Under the pieces are notes generated by a model that saw only the letters and a list, made by a program, of their open reading frames with translations, did no database searches and had not been told where the DNA came from. From positions 1 to 57,073 of IMG/VR virus record IMGVR_UViG_3300036860_000377: 57,073 nucleotides of DNA; one strand, written 5' to 3'. Within the stretch, counting starts at the first letter, position 1; each line of letters begins with the position of its first letter. Source of the DNA: a virus. Of this stretch, positions 7,367 through 17,133 are shown piece after piece. Position numbers and translations under genes: made by a program.

Positions 7367-9532
7367 GTGGAGTTAAGGCTCAACGCCGTCGCGTTCCATG
7401 CCGAGCTCGACAGGGCGCGTAGCAACCTGGGTCGTACCGGAAAATCGAGCGAGACCTTGGCCGGCCAGATGCGCGAAGGAACCGTCGCGATCCGAGCCAT
7501 GGGCGGCGAGGTTCTCTCTAAGTTCAACCCAGCGCTGGGGGGCGCGGTCTCGGCGTTCTCGGCCGTGACGCGCGAAGCGAAGACCCTGCCCATCGCCCTT
7601 GGCCTGACGACCCTGGCCGTGGGCGCTGCATCGATCGGCCTCAGCATCTACATCGAAAAACTGGATGAGGCCCAAAAGTTCACGGCCAAGCTCGGGTTCG
7701 CGCAGAAGTCGGCCGATCTCGGCGCCATCCGCGGACTGCTCTCCGATAACGCGCAGGCCATGGAGCTCTTCAGGATCCGCGCCGAGCAGGCGAGCAAAGC
7801 CTTGCAGGGCCAGCAGGTCTTTCGGGACCTCGCCCAAGGGAAGGTTGGCGGACTCCAGGACTTCGGGAAGGGCGCGCTGGCGAATATCCAGAACGCCCTG
7901 ACCGGCGCGATTGCCGCCGCGCAAAACTTCTTCGCGCCCAAAGGGCTTGAGCAACTGAAGAAGGAGAGCGCCGAAGCCGGCGAGGCCCTCAAGCACATCT
8001 TGCCGAGCGAGACGGTGCGGATCACGGCCGAATGGCGGGCGGCGCTCGACCGTGTCAATCTCTCCCTAGCGCAGATCCAGGCCGAGAGCGCCGCGACCCA
8101 GAACGATCTCGATGGGTTCACGCAGGCGATGCGTGTTCAGCAGGAGGCGGCGGGGAGCCTTGCGCTGAAGCTCGAAGAGGCGCGACGCGCGCGCGGTGAA
8201 TTCGAGTTGGCGCAGATCCGGGCTCGCACCGAGTTGGCCCCGGGGGCCCTCGACATTGAACTGGCTAACAAGCGGAGAGAGATCGAGACCGACATCGTCA
8301 AGATCCGGGGCGATGCGCTAACGGCGGAACTCCAGGGTCAAGAAAAACTCCGCGTAGGCCGGCTCGCCATCATCGAGCGTCGGCAGGCGGCGTTTCCGCC
8401 CGAGCCGGGCATCGAAGAGGCGGGGTTGCATGAGGCGCTCGGGGCTGGCATCCCGCTCGGGACGACGTTTCCTGAGGTTCTCGCCCGAGGCCGTGAGGCC
8501 GCGCGTGGATTCGACGATGCGATCGCCGCAATTATCAAGACGGGCCAATTGCTCGGGCCAACGATGGATGCGGCGGCAGAAGAATTATCGGCGGTCGAAG
8601 CCGAGTTGCGCCGCCTTGCAGCCACTGATCTTCCGGCCACCGACAGTGCCTTGCAAGCGCTGGCCAGCCGATTTCAGACGCTACAGGTTCGTCAGACGAT
8701 GCAGGAACTCTCGCGCGAGACGAAGATCGCTGAAGCTCAAGCCCGCCTGCTCGGGGGCGCGTTCGATGAGACGCCGCGGAAGATCGAGCTGATTCAAGCC
8801 GCAATGGTGTCGCTCCTCCGGGAAGGGATCGACCCGACCGATGCCAGACTCCAGCGACTGAAGGCCGACTTTGACCGGCTCCGCGATATCGAGGGCGTCA
8901 AGGACGCCTTCCGCGGGACGTTCCAGGACATTACCAGCAGCCTCATCAACACGATCCGCACGGCCCAGAACGCGGGCGACGCCATGCTCAAGATCGTCGA
9001 CAACGCCGTGACGGGCTTCGCCAACCGGATGCTCAACGTCGCGCTCAGGCCGCTCGAGGAAGAGCTTGCGCGACTCGCCGGGCGGCTCGGCGGGTTCATC
9101 TTCGGTGCCCCGTCCGGCACCCCGACTGCTGGGACCGATGTCGCCCTGGCCAAGGGCGGGGTCATCGGCGGTGACTTCCTCCCCTTCCGCGCCTTCGCCA
9201 CTGGCGGTGTCGCGCGACGGCCCACGTTGGGCTTGATCGCCGAACACCCGGGCATGCAGGAGGCGGTCATCCCGCTTCAGGGCGGCGCAATCCCGGTCGC
9301 GTTTCAGGGGGGCGGCGATGCCCCTCGCGGCGCAGTGCCCAGCGTGATTGTGCAGGTCATCAACCAGGTTCCGGGCGCCGAATCTACGACCCAGGAATCA
9401 ACCGGGCCCAACGGGGAACGACTGATCCAGATCCTCGTGGCAAAGGCGTTCCGCGATCAACTCCATCGTGGAGCCTTCGACCGCGATCTTGGCCTGGGCT
9501 TCGGGATGAGTCGCCGACCAGTGGGGCGCTAG
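7367..9532 (+). CDS. Tape measure protein
   Basis: This 721-residue protein is the longest of the tail shaft genes and is mostly alpha-helical, with a hydrophobic segment near residue 80-100. Its C-terminal third carries the Gly-rich patches GGVIGG and ATGGVARRPTLGLIAEHPG typical of lambda-like tape measures. By the usual 0.15 nm per residue it implies a tail of roughly 110 nm. GTG 7367 is the first standard start codon but has no ribosome site. A GGAGG at 7330-7334 instead points to an ATC at 7343, which would give an N-terminus reading ATAGALIVELRLNA after the initiator. Confidence 0.85.
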   Translation: MELRLNAVAFHAELDRARSNLGRTGKSSETLAGQMREGTVAIRAMGGEVLSKFNPALGGAVSAFSAVTREAKTLPIALGLTTLAVGAASIGLSIYIEKLDEAQKFTAKLGFAQKSADLGAIRGLLSDNAQAMELFRIRAEQASKALQGQQVFRDLAQGKVGGLQDFGKGALANIQNALTGAIAAAQNFFAPKGLEQLKKESAEAGEALKHILPSETVRITAEWRAALDRVNLSLAQIQAESAATQNDLDGFTQAMRVQQEAAGSLALKLEEARRARGEFELAQIRARTELAPGALDIELANKRREIETDIVKIRGDALTAELQGQEKLRVGRLAIIERRQAAFPPEPGIEEAGLHEALGAGIPLGTTFPEVLARGREAARGFDDAIAAIIKTGQLLGPTMDAAAEELSAVEAELRRLAATDLPATDSALQALASRFQTLQVRQTMQELSRETKIAEAQARLLGGAFDETPRKIELIQAAMVSLLREGIDPTDARLQRLKADFDRLRDIEGVKDAFRGTFQDITSSLINTIRTAQNAGDAMLKIVDNAVTGFANRMLNVALRPLEEELARLAGRLGGFIFGAPSGTPTAGTDVALAKGGVIGGDFLPFRAFATGGVARRPTLGLIAEHPGMQEAVIPLQGGAIPVAFQGGGDAPRGAVPSVIVQVINQVPGAESTTQESTGPNGERLIQILVAKAFRDQLHRGAFDRDLGLGFGMSRRPVGR

Positions 9533-9883
9533 ATGGCGGTCTGGCCCGCGTCCTTGCCGCAAGCCCCCAACGCGGATGGTTATGCCGAGCACGCACCGAA
9601 AACCATCATCCGTACCGAGATGGAGGCAGGGCCACCGAAGATGCGTCGGCGGTTCACGGCGGGTATCCGCCCGTTTGAGATGAAAATCGCGATGACGAAG
9701 TCGGAGACCCAGGTGCTTGACGCCTTCTTCGTTACGACGCTCGTTGGTGGATCACTCGCTTTTGACTGGATCCACCCGCGTACGGGAGCGGCGGCATCGT
9801 TCCGCTTTGTGAAGCCGCCCACGTATAGCGCGAAGAGCGATAACGCGTGGGATGTGGCTCTGAGCGTGGAGGTCCTTCCCTAG
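9533..9883 (+). CDS. Minor tail protein, gpM-like
   Basis: The 116-residue product follows the tape measure directly (TAG then ATG). It has the pattern of lambda gpM-type minor tail proteins: FPxxLP-like opening, a central RRRFTAGIRPF, a stretch with LDAFFVTTLVGGSLAFDWIH, and a late RFVKPP. Such proteins connect the tube to the tip. Confidence 0.65.
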   Translation: MAVWPASLPQAPNADGYAEHAPKTIIRTEMEAGPPKMRRRFTAGIRPFEMKIAMTKSETQVLDAFFVTTLVGGSLAFDWIHPRTGAAASFRFVKPPTYSAKSDNAWDVALSVEVLP

Positions 9884-9898
9884 ATGCTAGCGACCATC

Positions 9899-10342
9899 TC
9901 ACTGCGTCAATTCGATCGTGCCGCCCGTACACTTCTTCACGGTCGGCCACGCTTTTTCATCGATGTGCCGTGCCCCAGCAGCCGGCCCATTACCGCCGAC
10001 GAGTCTCGACAGTCGCGTCTCGATCACAACGCGCCCCTGCTCTTGAGTGAACGTCAGATCGAGAATCGGTACGGGATTCATGCTTCCGGGGACGTAGCCG
10101 GTCACCGTCGCGCGGTGCTCCTCGGGGCGTTGATGAACCTGATAGATGAGGTTTCCGGCTTGCAACGTCCACATGCTACTCGGGGCAGTCTGAAGCCCCT
10201 CCGCGACGCAATTGGCGATGATCCAATAGTCGCCGGTGGCTATTGCTTGGCGCGTTGGCGGCGTCTGTCGAACCTCTTGAAGGCTCATCGTGCATGCGGT
10301 ACTGAACAGCGCGACCAGTACAGGGAGAACCCGAGGATTCAT
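9899..10342 (-). CDS. Putative envelope lipoprotein on the opposite strand (moron)
   Basis: This 147-residue protein runs against all neighbouring tail genes. It opens MNPRVLPVLVALFSTAC, a short basic start, a hydrophobic core and a Cys at residue 17 in a lipobox-like STAC context (position -3 is Ser rather than Leu, so imperfect). The mature part is soluble-looking. A promoter-like TTGACA-17-TATCGT lies just upstream, and there is no ribosome site before the ATG, so the message would be almost leaderless. A plus-strand frame (9884-10396) fills the same space but is Arg-rich and reads as a shadow. A prophage-expressed superinfection-exclusion or host-altering lipoprotein is the likely role, by analogy only. 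Confidence 0.65.
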   Translation of the reverse strand: MNPRVLPVLVALFSTACTMSLQEVRQTPPTRQAIATGDYWIIANCVAEGLQTAPSSMWTLQAGNLIYQVHQRPEEHRATVTGYVPGSMNPVPILDLTFTQEQGRVVIETRLSRLVGGNGPAAGARHIDEKAWPTVKKCTGGTIELTQ

Positions 10343-10351
10343 GCGGCGGTG

Positions 10352-10380
10352 ACGATACCTCCGCGACGCGAGCGTGTCAA
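10352..10380 (-). promoter_or_regulatory. Sigma70-like promoter for the reverse-strand lipoprotein
   Basis: On the minus strand a perfect TTGACA (10380-10375) is followed by a 17-base spacer and TATCGT (10357-10352, four of six consensus bases). The predicted start of transcription lies only a few bases before the ATG at 10342. Confidence 0.55.
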
Positions 10381-10396
10381 GCGGAGCTGGCCGTAA

Positions 10397-10873
10397 ATGG
10401 CGCGCACACTGTCAGCCACGGCCGTCGCAGCCCTCATGGCGCAAGAGACAAGTGAGGTGTTCCTCGGTCTTTTGACCTTGAGCCATCCGGATCTATCGCC
10501 GCCAATCCGAATCGTGAACGACACCGTAAACGTCACGAGCCGCGGGAATATATATATCGCATTTCCGTATCGTCTTGAGATGCCGTGGGAGCGAGACGAC
10601 GAGCTCCCGCAAGTAACGCTCGAGATCGACAACGTGGACCGCACGATCGTCCAGGCTGTGCGGGCACTCTCGGCGCGCAAGGATCTGACGGCACTCTTCG
10701 AGGTCGTGCTGGCCAGTTCGCCGGACACTGTTGAACTGGCCGAGCTATTCACTCTGCGCGGCGCGGAGTACGACGCCCTCGTGGTCCGCGGCCGACTCCA
10801 GTTTGAAGATGTCCTGAACGAGCCGTTTCCGGCCGATTCGTTCACGCCGGCCACTACACCGGGAATCTTCTGA
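10397..10873 (+). CDS. DUF1833-family tail protein
   Basis: The 158-residue product shows the DUF1833 pattern: an early TLSHPDLSPPIRIVND, then SRGNIYIAFPY, then EIDNVDRTI, and near the end a DVLNEPFPADSF stretch. This family sits just upstream of the NlpC/P60 tail-tip gene in many phages and probably belongs to the distal tail, like lambda gpL. Its stop overlaps the ATG of the next gene. Confidence 0.75.
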   Translation: MARTLSATAVAALMAQETSEVFLGLLTLSHPDLSPPIRIVNDTVNVTSRGNIYIAFPYRLEMPWERDDELPQVTLEIDNVDRTIVQAVRALSARKDLTALFEVVLASSPDTVELAELFTLRGAEYDALVVRGRLQFEDVLNEPFPADSFTPATTPGIF

Positions 10874-13800
10874 TGGTGCCCCCCTGGACCCGTGACTATA
10901 TCGGCATCCCCTGGAAGAGCAAGGGGCGCGACCGAATGGGGTGCGATTGTCTCGGGTTGGCCCGGCTGGTCTGGGCAGAGCAATTCGGCCTGAAGATTCC
11001 GTCGTACGACGAATGCTATGCGACCGCTGAGGATCTTCAGGAAATCGCGCGCATCATCGCCGCCGAGAGTGGCTCCTGGCGCAAGGTTCCGACGGAGGAT
11101 GCGCGGGCGGGCGATGGCGTGCTGTTACGGGTCCTCGGTAACCCGAGTCACATCGGGGTCGTCGTGGAGCCGCCGACATTCTTGCATGTAGCGCCGGGGA
11201 TCAACGCGTGCCTCGATGATTACACGCGCCCGCACTGGGCCAAACGCTTGCTCGGCATCCATCGCCACGAGGATCTCTTGAGTGAGGCGTCACCGGACGC
11301 TCTCGCCTCACGGGTTATCGCGCCGGCCGAGATTCTTGATCCGAACTCCACGCTCAGGAGCCTTATCCTTCCGCACCCCTTCTCGAACGAGCGCATCGAC
11401 AGGACGATCAAGGTTGGCGCCACGCTCGCAGAGATTCTCGAGGATGCCGGGTTGCCCATCGGGCCGATGCGCGGATTCTCGATTCGCGTCTTTATCGACG
11501 GCCACGGGCCGATCCCTCGAGAGTGGTGGTCGCGCATCAAGCCGAAAGCGGGCCGGATAGTTACTGCGCGCATCATCCCGGCCAATGCGGGAGGGGGTGG
11601 CGGCAAGAACGTGCTCGGGATGGTTCTGATGGTGGCCGTCATTGTCGTGGCGATCGTCGCTCAACAGTACTACGCGGTCGCTCTCGCAGGGGCGCTTGGG
11701 GTCTCGGCGGCCACGGCGAGCGCCCTCATTGGTGCCGGCGTCATCGTCGCAGGCGGCCTCCTGATAAACGCGATTGCGCCCCCTCAGACCCCGAGCCTCG
11801 GGAGACTGAGCGGTGCGGCGAGTAGTCGATCATCACTCGACGGGTCAAGCCCGACGCTCTCTATTACCGGTACGCGCAATCAGATGAGCCCCTATGGCCC
11901 GATTCCGCGCGTGTATGGTCGACATCGCATGTTCCCGCCGCTTGGGGCATCGACGTTCACGGAAGTCGTCGGGAGTGATCAGTACTTGCGCATGGTCCTT
12001 GTGCCTGGCTATGGCCCGCTGAACATCACCACTATTCAAATCGGGGACAATCCGATCCTAAACTTCCAGGGCGTCGAGGTCGAGATCCGCCAGGGTTATA
12101 GCAACGACACGCCGCTGACGCTCTACACGGATGACATACACGAAGACCCGCTCTCCGTCGTGCTCACCCAGGCCGGAGGATCGGCCATCCGAACCACTCA
12201 ATCTGATGCCGATGAGATCAGTGTCGATATTGTGTTCCCGAATGGTCTCTTCGCGCTTGCATCCGATGGCACACGCCTGCTCGCTACGGTCGCCGTCACC
12301 GTCGAATATCGTCTCGTCGGCGCGACATCCTGGACGCTGCTCGCAGAGGACGGCGATTTCAACCCCAGTACATGGGTCTCGGGCGTGTTCCGACGCGGTC
12401 GCCGGTGGACTACCAACAAAGGACAGTATGAAGTCAAGCTGACCCGGACGACGGCCGACTCAAGCGATTTGAAGATTCACGATCAAGTGTTTTGGTCGGC
12501 GCTACGGACGATCCGTCATCGGGACCCGATTACGAAGACGGGCCTTGCCAAGATCGGGCTTCGGATTAAAGCGACCGACCAGCTTAACGGTGTCGTTGAT
12601 CAACTCAACTGCATCGTTGAGTCGATCATCCCGGACTGGGATGCGGGCAGCGGGACCTGGATCACGCGCGCGACGAGCAATCCAGCCTCGATTTATCGGG
12701 ACATTCTCCAGGGTTCTGCGAATGCTAGACCGGTCGCCGATGCGCGTATCGACCTTCCGGGACTTCAGGCATGGCATGAGGCGAACGCTACGGCCGGCCG
12801 CTTCTTCAACGCCATCATCGACTTTCGGACCACCCTGTTTCAGGCGCTCCGGGATGTCGCGGCAGTCGGACGAGCGTCCTTTGCCATGAAGGACGGGAAA
12901 TATTCCGTCGTTCGTGACATCCCTCAGACAGTGCCGATTCAGCATTTCACCCCAAGGAACAGTAAAGACTTCAAGAGCACCAAGGCGCTGCCGGATCTTC
13001 CTCACGCGTTCAAGGCGCGATTCATCAACCCGAACGCTAACTGGCAGCAAGATGAGCGGATCGTCTATGACGATGGCTTCAACGCCGACGGGAGCGGCGG
13101 CTTGACGCCGGCGTCAAAGTTCGAGGTCCTCGAACTGCTCGGCGTGACGGACTCTAATCAGGCGTGGCGGGACGGTCGCTATCACATTGCGGTGGCCCGT
13201 CTTCGTCCCGAGACGTACGAGCTGATGACGGATATCGAGCACCTCATCTGCCAGCGGGGCGATCTGGTGAAGGTCGTGCACGATGTGCCGCTCTGGGGGT
13301 TGGCGTATGGGCGGGTGAAGGCTGTCCAGGTCGACGGGAGTGGCAATGCCACCGGGGTGACGGTCGACGAGATCTGCACGATGGAGATCGGGAAGAGTTA
13401 TGCGATGCGCTTCCGGCGATCGACCGGAGCCTCGGTCATGCAGCAAGTGATCACCGCCGCCGGCGAGCAGACGACCGTGACATTCACCGTAGCCATCTTG
13501 GCGGCCAGTAAGCCGGCCGTTGGGGATCTCTTCCTATTCGGTCTGCTCAATAGTGAGAGCGTGGACCTCCTCGTCCAAGGCATCGACCCTGGACCCGACT
13601 TCTCGGCGAAACTGACCCTGGTCGACGCCTCGCCGGCCGTGCACACGGCCGATACGGGCCCGATTCCGGCCTTCGAATCCCAGATCACGCAGCCAGCGCT
13701 GATCCAGCGCCAGTCGCCCGCGCCGATTATCGATAGCGTCGTGTCGAACGAAGATGTGCTGACGCGGGCCATCGATGGTGCGCTCGAGAGCCGCATCCTG

Positions 13801-15078
13801 GTCGGTTTGCACTTCGTTTCGACGACCGACGTGCCCGCGATCTACATCCAGGCGCGCTATCGCGAGACCGCCGCTGCGGGAGCGGTCGAGAACAAGTGGA
13901 TCAACCTCGCGCCGGTACCCGCCGAAGCGGGCCAGGTCTCGATCGCGCCCGTGCAAGACGGCATTGCCTACGACATCCGGATACGTTCAATCGGGGGGCT
14001 GGGAGAAACATCCGAGTGGATCGATATTCTCAATCACACGGTGATCGGCAAGACATCCGCACCGCCAGACGTCTCGACGCTGTTCGTCATGGGCACACTA
14101 CTCTCGTGGAGCTATCCGAATCCTCCGCGCGACTTCGCCGGGTTCCGGGTCAAGGCTAGGGCAGGGACGGCGAGTGTTTGGTCGGGCGCCAATCAGCTCC
14201 ATGACGGCCTGATCACCCCGACCGAGCTCGACATCGCTGGCCGCCTCGGCGCCGGGACCCAGACGATCATGGTCAAGGCGGTGGACGTCGCCGAGAACGA
14301 GAGCGCGGGCGCGGCAGTCCTGACGCTCAATCTCGGCGACCCGACCATCGACAACATTATCCTCACGATCGACTACGGTGCACTCGGCTACCCGGGCACG
14401 ATCGTCAATGGCTCGGTCGTCGGTTCGGAGATCCGCGCCACGAGTGATGCGTCGCTCTACCTCCCGAAGGGCGAGGCCGCGTACCTGCCCGACGGCGCCG
14501 CACTCTACCTGCCCACGACGTACTTTGAGATGAGTTACGCGGCGGTCGTCATACCTGATGCCGATGCGGTACCGGCGGAACTTTCTGTCGCGGTCACGAC
14601 GCAGGGGGAGGACTATTTCCTCGAGTTCCGCGGCCGCGGCGACAACGCGCTCTATCTCCCGATCGGCAGCGATCTCTACCTGACGAACGGCGCCGGTCTC
14701 TATCTCGGCGGCCCAGAACCCTACCAGCCTTGGCCTGGGAAGCTCGAAGTCACGCGCGCGACCTACGATGTCCGCGCGACGGTCGCCGCCGGCGCCACGC
14801 AGGGGAAGATCACTTCCTTCGTGGCCAAGGTCGACGTGCCGGACATCGACGAGGTCCTGGAGGATGTGGCGCTCGCCTCCGGCGGCACGCGCCTGCCCAT
14901 CACGAAGCACTACCGGAAGATCGCGCACGTGGGCGCCGATCTTCAGGACACCGGCACGGGGGCGGTGAGCATCCTCCAGCTCGACAATGATCCGATGCTC
15001 GGGCCGCTGCGCAAGGCGATCAACGCTGCCGGCGCCGGCGTCGCCGCCGTGGTCGACTTCCGCGTCAGGGGCTACTGA
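10873..15078 (+). CDS. Tail-tip fusion: NlpC/P60 peptidase, gpI-like and gpJ-like host-specificity protein
   Basis: The 1401-residue protein combines parts that are usually separate (lambda K, I and J). Residues about 10-130 are an NlpC/P60 cysteine peptidase with the active Cys in GCDCLGL (about 22-28) and His in HIGVVV (about 93). Residues about 160-240 resemble the ubiquitin-like region of gpI. A Gly-rich linker and a hydrophobic double helix follow (about 245-300). From about 338 (SPYGPIPRVYGRHR) onward it is a gpJ-like tip protein with fibronectin-like beta domains. Near 1193-1216 and 1258-1280 it carries YLP-type repeats (LYLPKG, AYLPDG, LYLPTT, LYLPIG, LYLTNG). It would form the tail tip, cleave peptidoglycan locally and contact the host. 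Confidence 0.85.
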   Translation: MVPPWTRDYIGIPWKSKGRDRMGCDCLGLARLVWAEQFGLKIPSYDECYATAEDLQEIARIIAAESGSWRKVPTEDARAGDGVLLRVLGNPSHIGVVVEPPTFLHVAPGINACLDDYTRPHWAKRLLGIHRHEDLLSEASPDALASRVIAPAEILDPNSTLRSLILPHPFSNERIDRTIKVGATLAEILEDAGLPIGPMRGFSIRVFIDGHGPIPREWWSRIKPKAGRIVTARIIPANAGGGGGKNVLGMVLMVAVIVVAIVAQQYYAVALAGALGVSAATASALIGAGVIVAGGLLINAIAPPQTPSLGRLSGAASSRSSLDGSSPTLSITGTRNQMSPYGPIPRVYGRHRMFPPLGASTFTEVVGSDQYLRMVLVPGYGPLNITTIQIGDNPILNFQGVEVEIRQGYSNDTPLTLYTDDIHEDPLSVVLTQAGGSAIRTTQSDADEISVDIVFPNGLFALASDGTRLLATVAVTVEYRLVGATSWTLLAEDGDFNPSTWVSGVFRRGRRWTTNKGQYEVKLTRTTADSSDLKIHDQVFWSALRTIRHRDPITKTGLAKIGLRIKATDQLNGVVDQLNCIVESIIPDWDAGSGTWITRATSNPASIYRDILQGSANARPVADARIDLPGLQAWHEANATAGRFFNAIIDFRTTLFQALRDVAAVGRASFAMKDGKYSVVRDIPQTVPIQHFTPRNSKDFKSTKALPDLPHAFKARFINPNANWQQDERIVYDDGFNADGSGGLTPASKFEVLELLGVTDSNQAWRDGRYHIAVARLRPETYELMTDIEHLICQRGDLVKVVHDVPLWGLAYGRVKAVQVDGSGNATGVTVDEICTMEIGKSYAMRFRRSTGASVMQQVITAAGEQTTVTFTVAILAASKPAVGDLFLFGLLNSESVDLLVQGIDPGPDFSAKLTLVDASPAVHTADTGPIPAFESQITQPALIQRQSPAPIIDSVVSNEDVLTRAIDGALESRILVGLHFVSTTDVPAIYIQARYRETAAAGAVENKWINLAPVPAEAGQVSIAPVQDGIAYDIRIRSIGGLGETSEWIDILNHTVIGKTSAPPDVSTLFVMGTLLSWSYPNPPRDFAGFRVKARAGTASVWSGANQLHDGLITPTELDIAGRLGAGTQTIMVKAVDVAENESAGAAVLTLNLGDPTIDNIILTIDYGALGYPGTIVNGSVVGSEIRATSDASLYLPKGEAAYLPDGAALYLPTTYFEMSYAAVVIPDADAVPAELSVAVTTQGEDYFLEFRGRGDNALYLPIGSDLYLTNGAGLYLGGPEPYQPWPGKLEVTRATYDVRATVAAGATQGKITSFVAKVDVPDIDEVLEDVALASGGTRLPITKHYRKIAHVGADLQDTGTGAVSILQLDNDPMLGPLRKAINAAGAGVAAVVDFRVRGY

Positions 15079-16604
15079 TGACGACGCTCCCGGCAACCGG
15101 GTATTTCACCAATGCCTCGCGGACGAACGCAGAGGCCAAGCAGGGCCAGGACGACGTCCTCGCTTTCCTGCGGCAGATGCCGGGCGGCGATGCGCCCACG
15201 ACGCTCACGCTGGCCTCCGACCAGGTCACGCCGACCAAGGGCACGCACGCGATCGACACGGAAGCCGCCGCGTCCACCGACAACCTCGCGCAGATCCTCC
15301 AGACAAACTTGCCCGACGGCAGCTATCTCTTCATCCACAGCGCCAATAACTCGCGCACGGTGGTGGTCAAGCATGCCGCCGGCGGCACCGGGCAGATCTC
15401 GCTCAGCGATGGCCTCGACTTCTCTCTGACCGAAGTCACGATGTGGCTCCTCCTCCAGCGCAACGGCACGCTCTGGGAGGAACGCCTCCGTTACTACGGC
15501 AATGCGCCGGCGCGGCTCACGCGACGGCAGGACTGGTCGAAGGGCGCCAACATCGCCTCGGCTGCCACGATCACGCCCGGGAACGACGGGAACTACTTTG
15601 AAATCACCGGCACGACCACCATCACGGCGATCGCGAGCGTGGCGGCCGGGTCACTCATCGCCCTTGAGTTCCAGGGAATCCTGACCTTCACCCACAACGC
15701 CAGCACGCTCATCCTACCCGGAGCCGCCAACATCATCACGGCGGCCGGAGACACCGCGAGCTTCGTCAGCCTTGGCAGCGGCAACTGGCGATGCCTCTCC
15801 TATCAGAAGGCGAACGGAACCCCGCCGGTTGCCACGGCCCTCCCTCGCGGCTATGCTGCGGGCGGGCTCGTAACCTATATCAGCGGCACCTCGATCTCGA
15901 TCGGCCCCGGGTCCTTCCGCGATGACGCCGATACTGAAAACCTGTTACTCGCATCCACCCTGACGATGTCGGGCAATGGGGCTTGGGTCGTTGGCAACAA
16001 CCAGCCGAAGGACTCCAGCGATCTCACGCTTTCCAACGGGATGACGGTGCACTGGCACATCATCAAGCGTGTGGATACTGGCGTGGTCGATATCCTCCGG
16101 TCGGCGAGCGCCACGTCCCCCGTGCTACCGACGAACTACACGAAGTCCCGCCGCTGGAAGTCGTTCAAGTTCACGTCCGGCGCGCAGACGTTCCAGAGTT
16201 TCACGCACACGCCGTGGAACGACATGATCCGTTATGCCACGTCCACACTCGACGTCAATCTCACGTCCCCCGGTACCGGCTCTCAACTGCGAACGCTGAA
16301 TATTCCGACCGGCGTCGTCGTCGAGGTCTTCTTCAATGCCCGTGGCACCGGCCACGCGGGGGCTGGCTTCGCCGGCGTTGTCTTCAGTGATCCAGCGTCG
16401 GCAAACGAAACACCCTCACTGACCGCCGCACCTCTCTCGATGCTCTACAGCGACGCTGGCGTGGTCAACAACAGCCTGGGCTCGTTCAGGATTCTCTCAA
16501 ACACATCAGGCCAAATCCGGAGCACGAACGACGCCTCGGACGCCAGCACGACATTGGAGATCGCGACGTGGGCTTATATCGACGCGGGCGGGAGGAACGC
16601 GTAA
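15078..16604 (+). CDS. Tail fibre / receptor-binding protein candidate
   Basis: The 508-residue product is rich in Thr, Ser, Gly and Ala with beta-strand periodicity, has no Cys in its first half and lies directly after the tail-tip protein. Its start overlaps the previous stop. The N-terminal 100 residues would anchor to the tip, with the rest forming the fibre shaft and head. No enzyme motif is seen. Confidence 0.6.
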   Translation: MTTLPATGYFTNASRTNAEAKQGQDDVLAFLRQMPGGDAPTTLTLASDQVTPTKGTHAIDTEAAASTDNLAQILQTNLPDGSYLFIHSANNSRTVVVKHAAGGTGQISLSDGLDFSLTEVTMWLLLQRNGTLWEERLRYYGNAPARLTRRQDWSKGANIASAATITPGNDGNYFEITGTTTITAIASVAAGSLIALEFQGILTFTHNASTLILPGAANIITAAGDTASFVSLGSGNWRCLSYQKANGTPPVATALPRGYAAGGLVTYISGTSISIGPGSFRDDADTENLLLASTLTMSGNGAWVVGNNQPKDSSDLTLSNGMTVHWHIIKRVDTGVVDILRSASATSPVLPTNYTKSRRWKSFKFTSGAQTFQSFTHTPWNDMIRYATSTLDVNLTSPGTGSQLRTLNIPTGVVVEVFFNARGTGHAGAGFAGVVFSDPASANETPSLTAAPLSMLYSDAGVVNNSLGSFRILSNTSGQIRSTNDASDASTTLEIATWAYIDAGGRNA

Positions 16605-16969
16605 TGCCGCAATGCCTCTTCGACCGAGCGACTTTGCTCTTCGTGGGCGGCTCGATGTTCGACCAAATTCCGCACGACGAGGCAACGCATATCCAAATCA
16701 CGCTGGCGACCTATCCCGACCTCCGCACCGATCGCTGGGACGGCGCGACGGGTGTCCGTCCGGCCACCGGGGCCGAGTTGGCGGCCTTCGACGACGCGCA
16801 GAAGACGGCGCAGGCCGACCTGACGCCGAATAAGCTGTTGCTTGCAGCGGTGACCTATCTGACGGCTCGGATTAACGAGCTTCGCACACAGCCGACGACG
16901 GCCTTTCCGGCGCTGACGGCCTCCGATGTGAAGAACGGGATCATCACAGCATTCAAGGCGCAATCATAA
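16604..16969 (+). CDS. Small protein after the tail fibre, 121 aa
   Basis: The start at 16604 overlaps the fibre stop (TAATG). The product begins MPQCLFDRATLLFVGG and is then helical and acidic. Position just after a fibre gene is typical of fibre-associated or fibre-assembly proteins, but the family is not recognised. A strong terminator follows 100 bases later. Confidence 0.55.
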   Translation: MPQCLFDRATLLFVGGSMFDQIPHDEATHIQITLATYPDLRTDRWDGATGVRPATGAELAAFDDAQKTAQADLTPNKLLLAAVTYLTARINELRTQPTTAFPALTASDVKNGIITAFKAQS

Positions 16970-17069
16970 AGACGCGTGACATGACGGAGGGACTTCGGTA
17001 ACGATGTAAACAGACGATTCGCGCCGACCCGCCTGCCTGATCAGTGGGCGGGGGCGACAGCCGAGAAGA

Positions 17070-17109
17070 GGGGTCTTTGGGCGCCCAAGCCAAAGGCCCC
17101 TTTTCTTTT
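17070..17109 (+). terminator. Rho-independent terminator
   Basis: An 11-base stem (17070-17080 with 17090-17100, one G-U pair) closes a 9-base loop and is followed by TTTTCTTTT (17101-17109). It ends the tail operon that began in the head region. Confidence 0.85.
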
Positions 17110-17133
17110 GGCGCGGGATAAGGAGGACCGCGG

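Noticed and set aside
9884-10396. Plus-strand frame of 170 codons filling the gap between two tail genes
   Set aside because: It fits the gap exactly, but the product is Arg-rich without a credible fold, while the reverse strand gives a signal peptide, a lipobox-like Cys and a promoter. I keep the reverse-strand gene.
14098-15096. 332-codon reverse frame inside the tail-tip gene
   Set aside because: Composition is typical of an antisense shadow and no ribosome site precedes it.
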